A DNA stretch of 64,000 bases from Buddleja alternifolia (taxonomy: Eukaryota; Streptophyta; Magnoliopsida; Lamiales; Scrophulariaceae). Numbering within the stretch: the first letter of the stretch is position 1; each line of letters opens with the position of its first letter. A program made the translations under genes and the position numbers. The notes beneath the pieces are model-generated. The model was not told the origin of the DNA. It worked only from the letters and a program-made list of their open reading frames with translations, and made no database searches. Below are positions 10,152 to 19,635 of the stretch, piece by piece. Location: positions 19,240,195 through 19,304,194 of the forward strand of contig CM033394.1 in NCBI GenBank assembly GCA_019426215.1, in the 5' to 3' direction.

Positions 10152-11690
10152 ATGACCCGCTCTTCTAACGAGCCCCTATACAATTTTGAGCCGGAGATAG
10201 AGCGTGTTCTTCGATCTAGTAGACAAGCTCGAGAAATGGCCGACAATCTAAATCCAAATGGGAATTTTCCCGACATAAATCTCCCGGAAAACAGGGAATG
10301 GTTGCAAAATCTATTCCAAGCTATGCAACCGGCACCTCCTCAAAGACTTCCATCGGTCCGGAAAAGTCTACCTCCAAGGGTCCACACTATACCGGGGCCC
10401 GTAGTCTTTCCAAATTTCTTTGCACCAAATTATCACATTCCGTCACACATCTTTAGCATGGTGCAAAGCGAACCCTTCTATGGAGAGCCCCATGAATCAC
10501 CTCATGAGCATTTGGAGACTTTAGACGATACTCTCATGACTACCCAATTTCATCCACGGGATCTCGATGCAATTCGTCTAAGAGTCTTCCACTTCTCATT
10601 AAAGGAAAGGGCGACCATGTGGTACAAATCTCTACCACCCCAATCCATCACAACATGGGGACAATTGGTCGATGCCTTTTTGAGCAAATTCTTTCCACCC
10701 TCCAAAATCAATGAGCTAAGGAGCAACATTAAGGAGTTTAAGCAGGGGAATCATGAGTCCTTAGCCGAGGCATGGGCTAGATATAAAAACATGCTCCTAA
10801 AATGTCCGGATCACAACCTAAGATTGAGCGAGCAAGTATTACGATTCCATGATGGAGTCCGTTCGCGCATCCGAAATAGGGTCAATGCCGGCGCCGGTGG
10901 TGATCTCCTTGGGCTCGATTGCCAAAGTGTGTGGGACAAGATTGAGCAATTAGCCCGGGAAGATGAACTCTATCCCGATGATGAAGAAATCACACCCACT
11001 AAAAAGATTGCTTGTGTTCAAGAGTTGGGCGAAGAAGTTGCTTTGGAAACAATGGTTGGCAATGTAAACTATGTTGGAAATGCCAATCGACCTCAATTGA
11101 ACTTCCTTGTGCCCAAAAATTTTCCAAGGAGGCCCAATCCGGCACAAAATGCCCATCCTGGCATCTATCAAGCACCAAGGCCTCCATTCAACAATAACCA
11201 AGCTCAAAGGCAAGGTAATCCTCATGTACAAAGGCAAGTTAGGCCTCCTACAACCGATGAACGTCTTGATGAGGAAATAAAGAAATCGGATTCAGCAATC
11301 AACGAACTCCGTACTATGATGAAGGATTTAATGATGGATATGAAGGATTTGAAGACACAAATGGGTCAAATGGCAAAGACAATCAGCGAGACAGCCCCGG
11401 GAACTTTACCAAGTGACACGGAAAAGAACCCGAAAGAGCAATGCTATGGAATTACCTTGAGAAGTGGTGAACAGGTAAAAGGTGATAATGTTCGCACTGA
11501 TGCGCCCGAGGGCCCATCCATCCACTCCCAGGCGCCCTTGCCTTGGCGCAACGCCCAGGCGCCCTTGTCGCTGCGCCAAGGCGCCGATTGTCACGCCCAA
11601 GCGCCACATTCTGTATCCTCCACAGCTGGCCCTTCAACTCCAACGCATCATCCCATCGAGGTTCGTCTTCCATTTCCAAATGCACAATAA
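10152..11690 (+). CDS. gag: Element E Gag polyprotein
   Basis: An open frame of about 512 residues from the ATG at 10152. This start is preferred over the in-frame ATG at 10119 because the context GTGCATGACCCGC is shared with the gag starts of F (27959) and J (25365). The retrotransposon Gag capsid domain spans about residues 120-235, with ESPHEHLE, FHFSLKERATMWYKSLPP, TWGQLVDAFLSKFFPP and the GDLLGLD block. A basic Asn/Pro/Gln-rich region and a Lys/Asp/Met coiled coil (about residues 380-425) follow. The linker at 11500-11610 is a dense set of GGCGCC/GGCGCA-type motifs encoding Ala-Pro-rich repeats. No zinc knuckle is seen. The frame ends at a TAA just before an A-rich run, and the segment that joins gag to the protease in F is missing. 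Confidence 0.88.
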   Translation: MTRSSNEPLYNFEPEIERVLRSSRQAREMADNLNPNGNFPDINLPENREWLQNLFQAMQPAPPQRLPSVRKSLPPRVHTIPGPVVFPNFFAPNYHIPSHIFSMVQSEPFYGEPHESPHEHLETLDDTLMTTQFHPRDLDAIRLRVFHFSLKERATMWYKSLPPQSITTWGQLVDAFLSKFFPPSKINELRSNIKEFKQGNHESLAEAWARYKNMLLKCPDHNLRLSEQVLRFHDGVRSRIRNRVNAGAGGDLLGLDCQSVWDKIEQLAREDELYPDDEEITPTKKIACVQELGEEVALETMVGNVNYVGNANRPQLNFLVPKNFPRRPNPAQNAHPGIYQAPRPPFNNNQAQRQGNPHVQRQVRPPTTDERLDEEIKKSDSAINELRTMMKDLMMDMKDLKTQMGQMAKTISETAPGTLPSDTEKNPKEQCYGITLRSGEQVKGDNVRTDAPEGPSIHSQAPLPWRNAQAPLSLRQGADCHAQAPHSVSSTAGPSTPTHHPIEVRLPFPNAQ

Positions 11691-11705
11691 ACAAAAAAAA
11701 AAGAT

Positions 11706-12461
11706 ATGGATCAGATTTTCCGTAGGACTGTGGCGACTCTTTGTGAGGACCCGGGGAGGCTCACCATTCCGTGCACCATTGGCCCTCTTACTTTTGAAAA
11801 GGTTATTTGCGATACGGGAGCAAGTATCAATCTCCTCCCGTATTCTCTCTTCAAGAAGTTGGGCCTTGGAAATCCCAAACCGACATCAATGAGCCTCCAA
11901 CTCGCCGATGGATCAATTAAGAGACCAAAGGGGATAATAGAAGATGTTATTGTACAAGTTGACAAATTCTTTTTCCGGGTTGACTTTGTGGTCCTTGATA
12001 TGGAGGAAGATGTTGAGATGCCCTTGATTCTAGGAAGACCTTTCCTAGTCACTAGCAATGCCAAGATCGACATGGGAAAAGGTAAGTTATCATTGAGGGT
12101 AGGAGATGTAAAAGTGATATTTGATGCTTCTAATAACAGGAAACCATCTATGGATGATCTTACTTGTTCCAATATCGATGTTATTAACCCTTCTCTTGAT
12201 GAGAAATGTGCAAATGGCAAGGCTAAGGGCACACTCAAGTTGGAGGATGAGATTCCCTATGATAAACACAACAAAGAGGGAAAAGAAGATTTATGCATGA
12301 AATACATTCCACCCCATCGCCGTGCTCGTAAGATTGAAAAGACTCATCCAATACAAAGGGCTTATTGCAAAATCCCGCAATATGAGTGGAAACAAGTAGA
12401 CCATGGAGCTAAAAGGAGGCATGAAAAGGATTTGGTCGTGTTAAATGGACCACCTATTTGA
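11706..12461 (+). CDS. Element E retropepsin-like aspartic protease
   Basis: This encodes an aspartic protease that would cleave Gag. The active site VICDTGASINLLP (about residues 34-46) has the DTG triad, and the second hallmark LILGRPFL lies about 75 residues on. A Lys/His-rich tail (PPHRRARK) follows. It starts 15 bp after the gag stop in a different register, so either translation restarts, the ribosome slips at the A-run (11692-11701), or the copy is a deletion derivative. Linker sequence present in F (around LQMPSYVKFLKEI) is absent here. The stop at 12459 lies about 50 bp before the first conserved hairpin. Confidence 0.85.
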   Translation: MDQIFRRTVATLCEDPGRLTIPCTIGPLTFEKVICDTGASINLLPYSLFKKLGLGNPKPTSMSLQLADGSIKRPKGIIEDVIVQVDKFFFRVDFVVLDMEEDVEMPLILGRPFLVTSNAKIDMGKGKLSLRVGDVKVIFDASNNRKPSMDDLTCSNIDVINPSLDEKCANGKAKGTLKLEDEIPYDKHNKEGKEDLCMKYIPPHRRARKIEKTHPIQRAYCKIPQYEWKQVDHGAKRRHEKDLVVLNGPPI

Positions 12462-12507
12462 ACCTCAAAGAGCACAAAGTCGAGCTACCGACTCTAAACT
12501 AGCGCTT

Positions 12508-12525
12508 CTTGGGAGGCAACCCAAG
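12508..12525 (+). ncRNA. Hairpin 1 (GGG-AGGCAA-CCC) after the last ORF, element E
   Basis: CTTGGG-AGGCAA-CCCAAG forms a 6-bp stem with a six-base loop, preceded by the conserved AGCGCTT. Equivalent sites are 30553-30570 (F), 48130-48147 (H) and 24336-24353 (J, reverse). Loop and upstream block are constant while the stem varies, as expected for a structured RNA. It is a motif, not a shown transcript. Confidence 0.55.
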
Positions 12526-12793
12526 TTTGTAAGTTTGTTTTTCTTTTTGATTTTGTTTTTGTTTTGTTTAGTTTGTTTCTTTATGTTGTGTTCAATCATG
12601 CACTTTTGGCATGTATGTTTTCTTATGCCTGATGGTTTGAAAAGTTGAAGTGTTAGATATGATGCAAATTTGGACCATGCTCATTTTACTCGAGAGGAGG
12701 AGAAGCTATAGGATTATGTATTGGAAGTTTAAGGATATTTTTCAACATCCTTGGTTGTAAGTGTTCTTTTACTGTTGTGTATGCTTGTTGTAA

Positions 12794-12813
12794 CAACATT
12801 GGGGACAATGTTG
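12794..12813 (+). ncRNA. Hairpin 2 (GGGA loop), element E
   Basis: CAACATTG-GGGA-CAATGTTG is a perfect 8-bp stem with a GGGA tetraloop, followed within 10 nt by the PPT-like tract TTTGGGGGTG. J has the same 8-bp form (24031-24050, reverse). F (30807-30820) and H (48378-48391) keep the inner 5 bp and loop and are also followed by a G-rich tract. Confidence 0.55.
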
Positions 12814-13250
12814 GATTTAAGTTTGGGGGTGTTTAGAAGAGTACTTATTTTGAACTTTGATGGTGCAATCCTAATTTTTAGCTTAATTTTAGGGAAAGTT
12901 TGTTTGATATCATGTTTATATGCTTCTTTGTTGAGAAAATCAAGCATGAAAAATTTTTAGTCCTTCCAATTGATGCATTGAAATTGATTGACTTGGAAAA
13001 ATGGCATGAATTCTTGAAATAATTTGAATTTAATGGAATATATATCTTTGAAATTGCTCGTGGAGACCTTAGACTAGAATTGATTCTTTAGATGATTCAC
13101 AATGCACTTAAATCGAAGGTAGAGGAGTTGAGAGGATAACCATCTTGAGACACTTAAGGAATTATTCCCAGTAATATTAACTTAGATTTCTCATAAAGTT
13201 ATAAGTTGAGTAGTAATTTTATATGCTAACAATGAATTGAAAATGTTGAA

Positions 13251-13273
13251 TTTTGGTATGACCAAAAGTGGTC
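13251..13273 (+). ncRNA. Two overlapping alternative hairpins, element E
   Basis: TTTTGGT-ATG-ACCAAAA (13251-13267) and GACCA-AAAG-TGGTC (13260-13273) share bases, so only one can form at a time. Both are kept in J at 23557-23579 (reverse). Confidence 0.4.
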
Positions 13274-13937
13274 AGGCTAATACGTACCGGAGGTGAAAAT
13301 TTTCATACCTATATACTGTACTATTATGCTAATTTGAGCTATGCTCAAGCCAAAAGAAGTGAATTGTTTAAAAGATCTAGTTTTATTTCGTGGCCTTTGA
13401 TACTCGAGTGTTTAAATCCTTAGGAGTGTCTCTACACTTAATGCCCCAAAACTATCTAGTTTGGGAGTCATTGGTCTAAAACTTGTTACATGGGTGTCAT
13501 AGAAAGCCTAATGGAATAAAACATTGCACATGATCTAGCCTTAATGAAGTTTAAATAAAAATTTCATATGAATTGAAAGTTGAATGTTTGAGATAATGAA
13601 ATTTAAATGGCTATGAGATTTTCTATAATTCTTATGCTTTGCGTTTGATCGAAAGTTGATAGATATGGGATTAATGTCCAAAATTTGGTAAGGATGCCTC
13701 TCGACTATAATACCCTAGATTTATTTTTCACTACACCCTAGGGAGTCGTTTCAAGTATTGGTGTCACATGAGCAAAAGTAGTTGATATGTATATATATAT
13801 TTGTGAATTTTAAAAGGTTGATTTTATGCCATTCATTCTTGTTGATCATATTGAGATGTGTTGATTCGGTTGGGATTGAAAATTTGCTAGATTTTGTGGG
13901 TATATCTTATACAAACCCTCACGAGACTATAACTCGT

Positions 13938-13957
13938 CCTTTGAGGTAACTCAAAGG
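13938..13957 (+). ncRNA. Hairpin with GNRA-type tetraloop, element E
   Basis: CCTTTGAG-GTAA-CTCAAAGG is an 8-bp perfect stem with a GTAA loop. J (22874-22893, reverse) has the identical stem with a GTGA loop. Both loops fit GNRA, so the only change respects the tetraloop rule. Confidence 0.5.
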
Positions 13958-14068
13958 TTTAAAGGCTTGTTGCACCCGTTAAGTGCAATCGTTTACTCCA
14001 CGAAAGTGAGTTAGTTAGTTGTTTTGTTTTCTCCCATTGAATGATGTTGGTCTTGCCTTATAGCTCTT

Positions 14069-14088
14069 ATTGCTCGAGGTCGAGCAAT
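14069..14088 (+). ncRNA. Pre-PPT hairpin, element E
   Basis: ATTGCTCG-AGGT-CGAGCAAT is an 8-bp stem ending 6 nt before the PPT. J has the same stem with an AGGA loop (22740-22759, reverse). F and H have a different 6-bp stem, TGATCG-AGA-CGATCA, in the same place (32187-32201 and 49758-49772). Confidence 0.55.
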
Positions 14089-14094
14089 TGATAA

Positions 14095-14106
14095 GTTTGG
14101 GGGTGT
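14095..14106 (+). other. Element E polypurine tract
   Basis: GTTTGGGGGTGT lies directly before the TG of the 3' LTR, the expected plus-strand primer site. Confidence 0.75.
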
Positions 14107-15998
14107 TGATAAGAGGTGTTTTTACGTGTTTTTAAGACCGTAATTCTTATGATTTGGATTCACTTATTGCTTAAATCATGTCACATTTGCATTTAATAGG
14201 TGTGTTAAGTGAATACAGGTAATAAATGAGAATACATGAAGAAAAGGGAAGAAAAACGATGTACAAAACAAGTTCAAGCATGTTTTTCAACACCTAGGCG
14301 GTTAATGCATCTCCTACCACATTCGAGCGACAATTCCGTACATTTTGAGATCGACTTAGACAAAGTTTCCTTCTACAAAGTTTTAGATGTATGTCTTAGC
14401 TTCAAATGGGAACTTGAAACATCCAAATCGGAGGTCTATAGAGATAATTGTGAAGGAAATACGATTGCTGCGCCGAACAGAGAAGTACATGTGCGAAGAT
14501 ACGCCCCAACGACCTCCTAGTCATGCCTAGGCATGGATAGTCTGAATGTTACTCCTTTTCAGCCTAAATTCCAGCATTATATGATGGGTAAGAATCACTT
14601 TTGGCCATAATTCAGCACATGTGTTGAGGGGTTGTCATAAGTGTGTTTCTTGGTAGATTTACTTTATGGGCGCCAAATCAGAAACAACCTCCATGTTGAA
14701 ACATAATTTAGGTATACTTAGAGACCGAATTGGACAACATGTCCTTCTTGACAGTTGTAGATCTATGGTTTATCTAAACATGGGGACTTGAATCATCCAA
14801 TTTGGAGATCTGTGGAGAAGTTTATGAGTAACATACTTAGACTGCGCTGGAAAGCAAGAAAATGGCAGCATGAATGTGTTTTGTTGAAGTTTTCACATGG
14901 TTATGCTTGGTGGAATTCTTAAGGGCCGAAAGTTTAGCATTTTTTAGCTGGTTGGAATCTTAAAAGCCAAACTTTAAGCATCACCTTAGGTGGAATTCTC
15001 ATTGGGGAACTTTAATGGGAATTCTTAATGCATACTTTAGTGGAATTTTGGCTATAAAAGGAGGGGGAACCCATACTCTTCATCATTCACTATCAATTTC
15101 AGATTCTTGGAGGAGAGGAGGAGGAGGAATCGGTCCTCAAGCTTCATTCATCACCATTCTTCATCATTCTAAGAGGAGAAAGCTAGGAATTGAAGCTCCA
15201 ATCAAGGGGCCATCATCTATCACATTAGAGGGAGTTTTGTCTATGAACATGTGTATTTATTCATTATTGTTTTTCATAATAACTATCATGAACTAAATTC
15301 ATAAGACTAAGGCCATGTAAGGTCAAATTGTGATATATGCTTATAATAGATGATTGTAGAGGTTATACTTATATTGTTATGTGATGTGAATTTGTGTTTT
15401 TACCTATGTTGCATATACTTGATCACTATATGTTAGAATCTTATGCTAGGTTGATATTTCGGGAGAAAATTAACTTAGGGTGCAAGAAATTCACATCATG
15501 ACCCGCAACTAATGAGGAATTGCCCTAGACATAGGTAAAGATTCCCGGGTGAAGTTGTTCGATTCTAATCGAGTGAACTCTAGTACGTTAATGCATGTTT
15601 AGTGGTTAGATTTCCGGATAGCAATATTTGGGAAATCACGATCTAAGCATAGGAGTTTATACGCGAGACATCGGTTATTCTCTACCCTCGGAGCTCTCAC
15701 CATAACAATATAAGTGTAATCCTTCAACAAGAACCTTTATAAGTATATTTGATCAATTTGAACCTAGCATGTGCCTTAGTCTCCCTTTATAATTGGTTTT
15801 AAATCACTTGCTCATTTTTGTTCTTGTTCTTTACAAATTTTATTTGAATTTAATCTTACTTTGTTTATTCACTTCATTACAAATCTTAAACTAGAATTCA
15901 AGTCTCCGTGGTTCGACAACCCGGACTTTTCGTCCACACTTATTACTACACACGACTAGTGCACTTGCTACAATAACACGTTAGCTTTTAGCGTGTCA
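14107..15998 (+). repeat. Element E 3' LTR
   Basis: 1,892 bp, TG...CA, with TATA at 15053 and module copies at 14338-14478 and 14697-14850. It is flanked on the right by the TSD copy ACATG (15999-16003). It differs from the 5' LTR mainly by a deletion near 15236 and by an unrelated-looking stretch at about 15791-15885. Confidence 0.92.
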
Positions 15999-16003
15999 AC
16001 ATG

Positions 16004-17208
16004 TACCACAAGTTGTCTTACGATCTATTTTGCAACCTGCAAAATCTCCATCTGAGTTACCAATTAGAGAAAAATAGAGTCCCTTGGATACCATAAGCCC
16101 ACATTTTGTGTGCCTTTTAGGTATTTAAGGATTCTCTTGGCAGCAATTAAGTGTGACTCTTTTGGATCAGCTTGAAATCGTGCACACATGCACACTAAAA
16201 ACATCATATCAGGTCTACTAGCAGTAAGATAAAGAAGTGATCATATGATACCTCTATAATTAGTGATATCAACTTTCTTCCCACTTTTATCTTTATCTAA
16301 CTTAAGTGTTTGGCTCATTGGAATTTTTGAATATGATGCATTTTCTATACCAAATTTTTTAATCATATCACGTGTATATTTAGCTTGGTTAATAAATATG
16401 CCATTAGAGATTTGTTTAACTTGTTATCCTAGGAAGAAAGTTAATTCACCCATCATGCTCATTTCAAATTATTCTTGCATCATTTTTGAAAATTTCTCAC
16501 ACAGACGCTAGTTAGTAGAACCAAATATAATATCATCAACATAAATTTGGACTAAGAGAACATCTTCGTCATTGGTAATTTTAAATAATGTTGTATCAAC
16601 GTTTCCTTTTGAAAATCCTTTGCTAATAAGAAAAATAGAGACAGTGTCATACCATGCTCGGGGTGCTTGCTTAAGCCCATAAAGTGCTTTGTCTAGCTTG
16701 TAAACCATACCCTTACAATGGTTGTTGATAAATCCCGGTGGTTGCTCCACATATACCTCTTCTTGGAGTTTACCATTCAGGAAGGCACTCTACGCGTCTA
16801 TCTGATACACTGTAAACTTGTTGAATGCTACATACGCTAGAAACATGTAAATTGCTTCAAGACGAGCGACAGGAGCATATGTCTCATCAAAGTCAATACC
16901 CTCTTCTTGGCAATATCCTTGAGCTGCAAGTCTGGCTTTGTTTCTTATCACAATGCCATTCTCATCCATCTTGTTTCTATAAACACATCTAGTTCCAATA
17001 ACTCCTTGGTGAGTTAGCGTAGGTACTAGTGTCCAAACCTTACTATGCTCAAACTGATTAAGATTTTTTGCATGGCTTCAATCCAACTTGGATCGCTTAG
17101 CGCTTTATCCACTTTCTTAGGTTCCATTTGAGATAGAAAGCTTGCGAACATAACCTCATCGAATGTAGCGACTCTAGTTCTAACAGACGCTTCAATATCT
17201 CCAATAAT
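16004..17208 (-). pseudogene. Element D: reverse transcriptase and N-terminal RNase H
   Basis: The minus strand continues D after insertion E. RNase H start (DFAGCKIDRK, about 16040) is preceded by the RT. The RT has KALYGLKQAPRAWYD (about 16655-16700) and the catalytic YVDD (about 16520-16535) in an open stretch at 16508-16750, with the N-terminal fingers (LVARLA/YETYAPVA-like blocks) at about 16840-17000. The catalytic YVDD is kept, but stops and frameshifts elsewhere make the whole inactive. Intact sequence at about 16168-16185 (TTTGGATCAGCTTG) supplies the empty site for the solo LTR inserted in G. Confidence 0.85.
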
Positions 17209-18473
17209 CTACTCAGGTGGATGATCACGTAGCCATAATCTATTTGGTTGGAAAGGGTTAAGAGATTGAACAGGCGCTTGACGATCAGATGCTTGACTAT
17301 CCTCTTGTGTAGGTGCTTCAAGTTCACAAATCATTGTTTGCTCTTGATGATCACTCTCTTCACGATCATCAACAGATCTTGCATTGTCATCCGAAATATC
17401 CTCACGTGTAATCTTAGGAGGTGGCACTGAGATCTCATCATCGTCATCACTATCATCATCAGTGGTAATCTTACACGCTTGGTGACACAAATCTTCAAAT
17501 CCTACATCATTCATATTAACCTTACTCGGTTCTTGGTTAACATCATCAAAAACAACATAAATAGATTCCTCAACCTTCGATTTGATCTTATTTAGGATGC
17601 GAAATTTTTTTTCATTCTTGGAGTAGCCTAAAAAGATTCCCTCATCCACTTTAGGATCAAATGTCTTTAGGCTTTGGGATCCATTATTATGGATAAAACA
17701 TTTAGAAACAAAGACGTGAAAATATGAAACATTTGGCTTACATCTCTTCCACAGTTCATATGGAGTTTTCCCATGCTGTTGGTTGATCATGCAACAGTTT
17801 TGAGTATAACAAGCAGTGTTGATCGTTTCAGCCCAAAACCTAGGAGCAAGCTTAGACTCTGCTAACATTGTCCTAGCGGCTTCCTTGAGCATTATGTTCC
17901 GGCTCTCAGCAACACCATTCTGTTGGGGAGTTCTGGGAGCTGAATACTCATGATGTATTCCATTCTCTACACAAAACTTATCAACAACTTTGTTAGTAAA
18001 CTCAATACCATGATCGCTTCTTATTCTTGCAGCCTTAAGATTTTTCAATGTTTGAAGTTGCCGAATAAGCATTGTTAACTTGTCACATGTTTCATCTTTG
18101 GATTAAAGAAACTCCACCAACTTAAATTGAGAGAAATCATCTACTATCACCAAAGTATACTTTTTACCGCTCACACTAATCGTCCGAACAGGTCCAAATA
18201 GATCAATGTGAAGTAGTTCAAGTATTCTTATGGTAGATAAATGAGATTTTCTCTTGAAAGATAATTTAACTTGTTTTCCCATTAGACAAGGGTCACACAG
18301 GCTATCCTTGTGAAATGGTCCTTTTCGTTATCCCTCTACAAGATTTAGATTTATAAGCTGAGAGATTGTCTTAAAGTTGAGATGATTCATTTTTCTATGG
18401 CATAACCAACCCGTTTTAGATTCATTTTTAGCAACAAAACATGTTGGGTTGTTGTTAGTTATTGAACCCCAAT
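17209..18473 (-). pseudogene. Element D: integrase
   Basis: A minus-strand open frame (17209-18072) covers the integrase core from ARIRSDHGIEF (second Asp) through NGVAESRN (catalytic Glu) and on to a long acidic linker (DDDSDDDDEIS) before RT. The part with the first Asp and the N-terminal zinc region lies upstream (18073-18473) and is broken by stops, including one near 18101. The linker holds several AAGCG-type motifs, described under findings. Integrase would insert the cDNA; the open core makes D one of the better preserved Sirevirus-like copies here. Confidence 0.85.
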
Positions 18474-18824
18474 CTACCAAATATACGTTGTACCTTTAAA
18501 TTTAGTAAACTTAGTCTTAGCTTCATTTATATAGCAACAGTCAGTTGAGAATATGACTTCAAAGTCTTTAGCCCAGAATTGACTTATGCTTAATAAATTG
18601 TGCTTCAAACCCTCAACATAATAAACATCACTTATCATGATGTTCCTCCTATGCACAGTACCTATACCTTTGGTTTTACCTTTGCAGTTATCACCAATTA
18701 CAACTTGAGGACCATTGGCGGCTCGATAGTTGATCAATAGAACCTTGGAACCAGTCATATGCCTTGACGATCCACTATCGAAGTACCAAACAGATGTATC
18801 AGCTCTAGCTCTAGGTACCTGCAA
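18474..18824 (-). pseudogene. Element D: retropepsin region
   Basis: This minus-strand reading frame holds the copia protease active site WYFDSGSSRHMTG (DSG, about 18755-18795), the GIGTVHR strand and the VEGLKHNLLSISQF block that leads into GAG-pre-integrase. Catalytic Asp is present. This is the segment deleted from B. The equivalent in G is 37094-37528. Confidence 0.85.
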
Positions 18825-19635
18825 TCAAAAGGGAAGTTCTATTTCTGTTTAGGTACCCATTGTTGCTTGGGTCCTTTAACATTAGTAGCATAGTTAGTTT
18901 GAATTAGAACTTTAGGAACCCATATTTTCTTAGTTTTTATTGTAGGAATATTGGCCTTCTTGGGTTTCACATTGTGGTGTGTGTGCTTTTTGGATGTATA
19001 ATAATGTCCTCAATTATAATAGTAATCATAATCATAGTCATAATCATAATCATCATAGTATCGATAATATGATCTTGATTGCCTTGGATATTGACGCTGG
19101 TATTTCCTTGGCGCTGGCTTGGGTAGCGCTTTTAGTGCTGGACGATTAGCGCTTGATTCACAGTGGTTAGGTTTATCCTTAGCCTTTTGAGTGTTTGGAT
19201 GAACCCATCTTTGTGAATCATTTGCCTTTGTCTTACCCTTACCTGAGTCAGCTTTAGCTTTCTCATTTGGCCTCGTACCATTGTCGCTCGGTTCATTTTT
19301 TGTTTGACCTTGTGAACCTTTCTCAACAAAGAAAATACCATTTTCTTTGTTGTTTGCCGTAACATTAGATTTGTTTGGTTGTTTACCGAATTTATTGCAT
19401 CCTAAACCGGTCTTTCCACCAAATAATCTTGTTACCTCAGTCACATTATCTAGCTTTCTTGATGCTTTGGACAAGGATGAGACGAGCAATTCTGATTTAG
19501 CAAGTCTAGCAATCAGCTCAGCTTCTCTCTTGACTATTATATCAAGCTCACTTTTCAGATTTATTATATCACTTTCAAGTGATTTGTTCTTCTCAATGCA
19601 TTGTTGCTGAAATTGCAACTGTGCTTTGAGCATCA
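18825..19635 (-). pseudogene. Element D: gag C-terminal part
   Basis: The minus strand encodes the coiled coil (Lys/Glu/Ser heptads, about 19480-19635) and a Lys/Asn-rich basic tail ending in a Tyr/Asp-rich repeat (about 19015-19070). Frame is open from 19635 to 19010. It is split at 19635 by F, and gag continues at 33664. The 5-bp TSD CATCA (19631-19635, 33659-33663) joins the two parts. Confidence 0.85.

Larger units (their letters stand above)
12462..14106 (+). other. Element E 3' internal noncoding region
   Basis: 1.6 kb between the protease stop and the 3' LTR, with no credible ORF. Gypsy elements with pol would carry RT, RNase H and integrase before this point. Sequence from about 12500 to 14106 is homologous to the same region of J (22722-24360, reverse), although the coding parts differ, which suggests function. 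It contains five hairpins (listed separately), an internal PPT-like tract TTTGGGGGTG (about 12822-12831), and the terminal PPT. Confidence 0.8.
8080..15998 (+). mobile_element. Element E: non-autonomous Athila-type Ty3/gypsy LTR retrotransposon (Gag-protease only)
   Basis: Full-length 7.9-kb insertion in the RNase H of element D. Evidence is two LTRs of about 1.9 kb (8080-9992 and 14107-15998) starting TGATAAG and ending GTGTCA, a perfect 5-bp TSD (ACATG), a tRNA-Asp-type PBS at 9999 and a G-rich PPT next to the 3' LTR. The internal region holds only Gag (10152-11690) and retropepsin (11706-12461), followed by 1.6 kb of structured noncoding sequence. There is no RT, RNase H or integrase, so it needs enzymes in trans. 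It resembles the class called TR-GAG, with a protease added. Confidence 0.93.
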
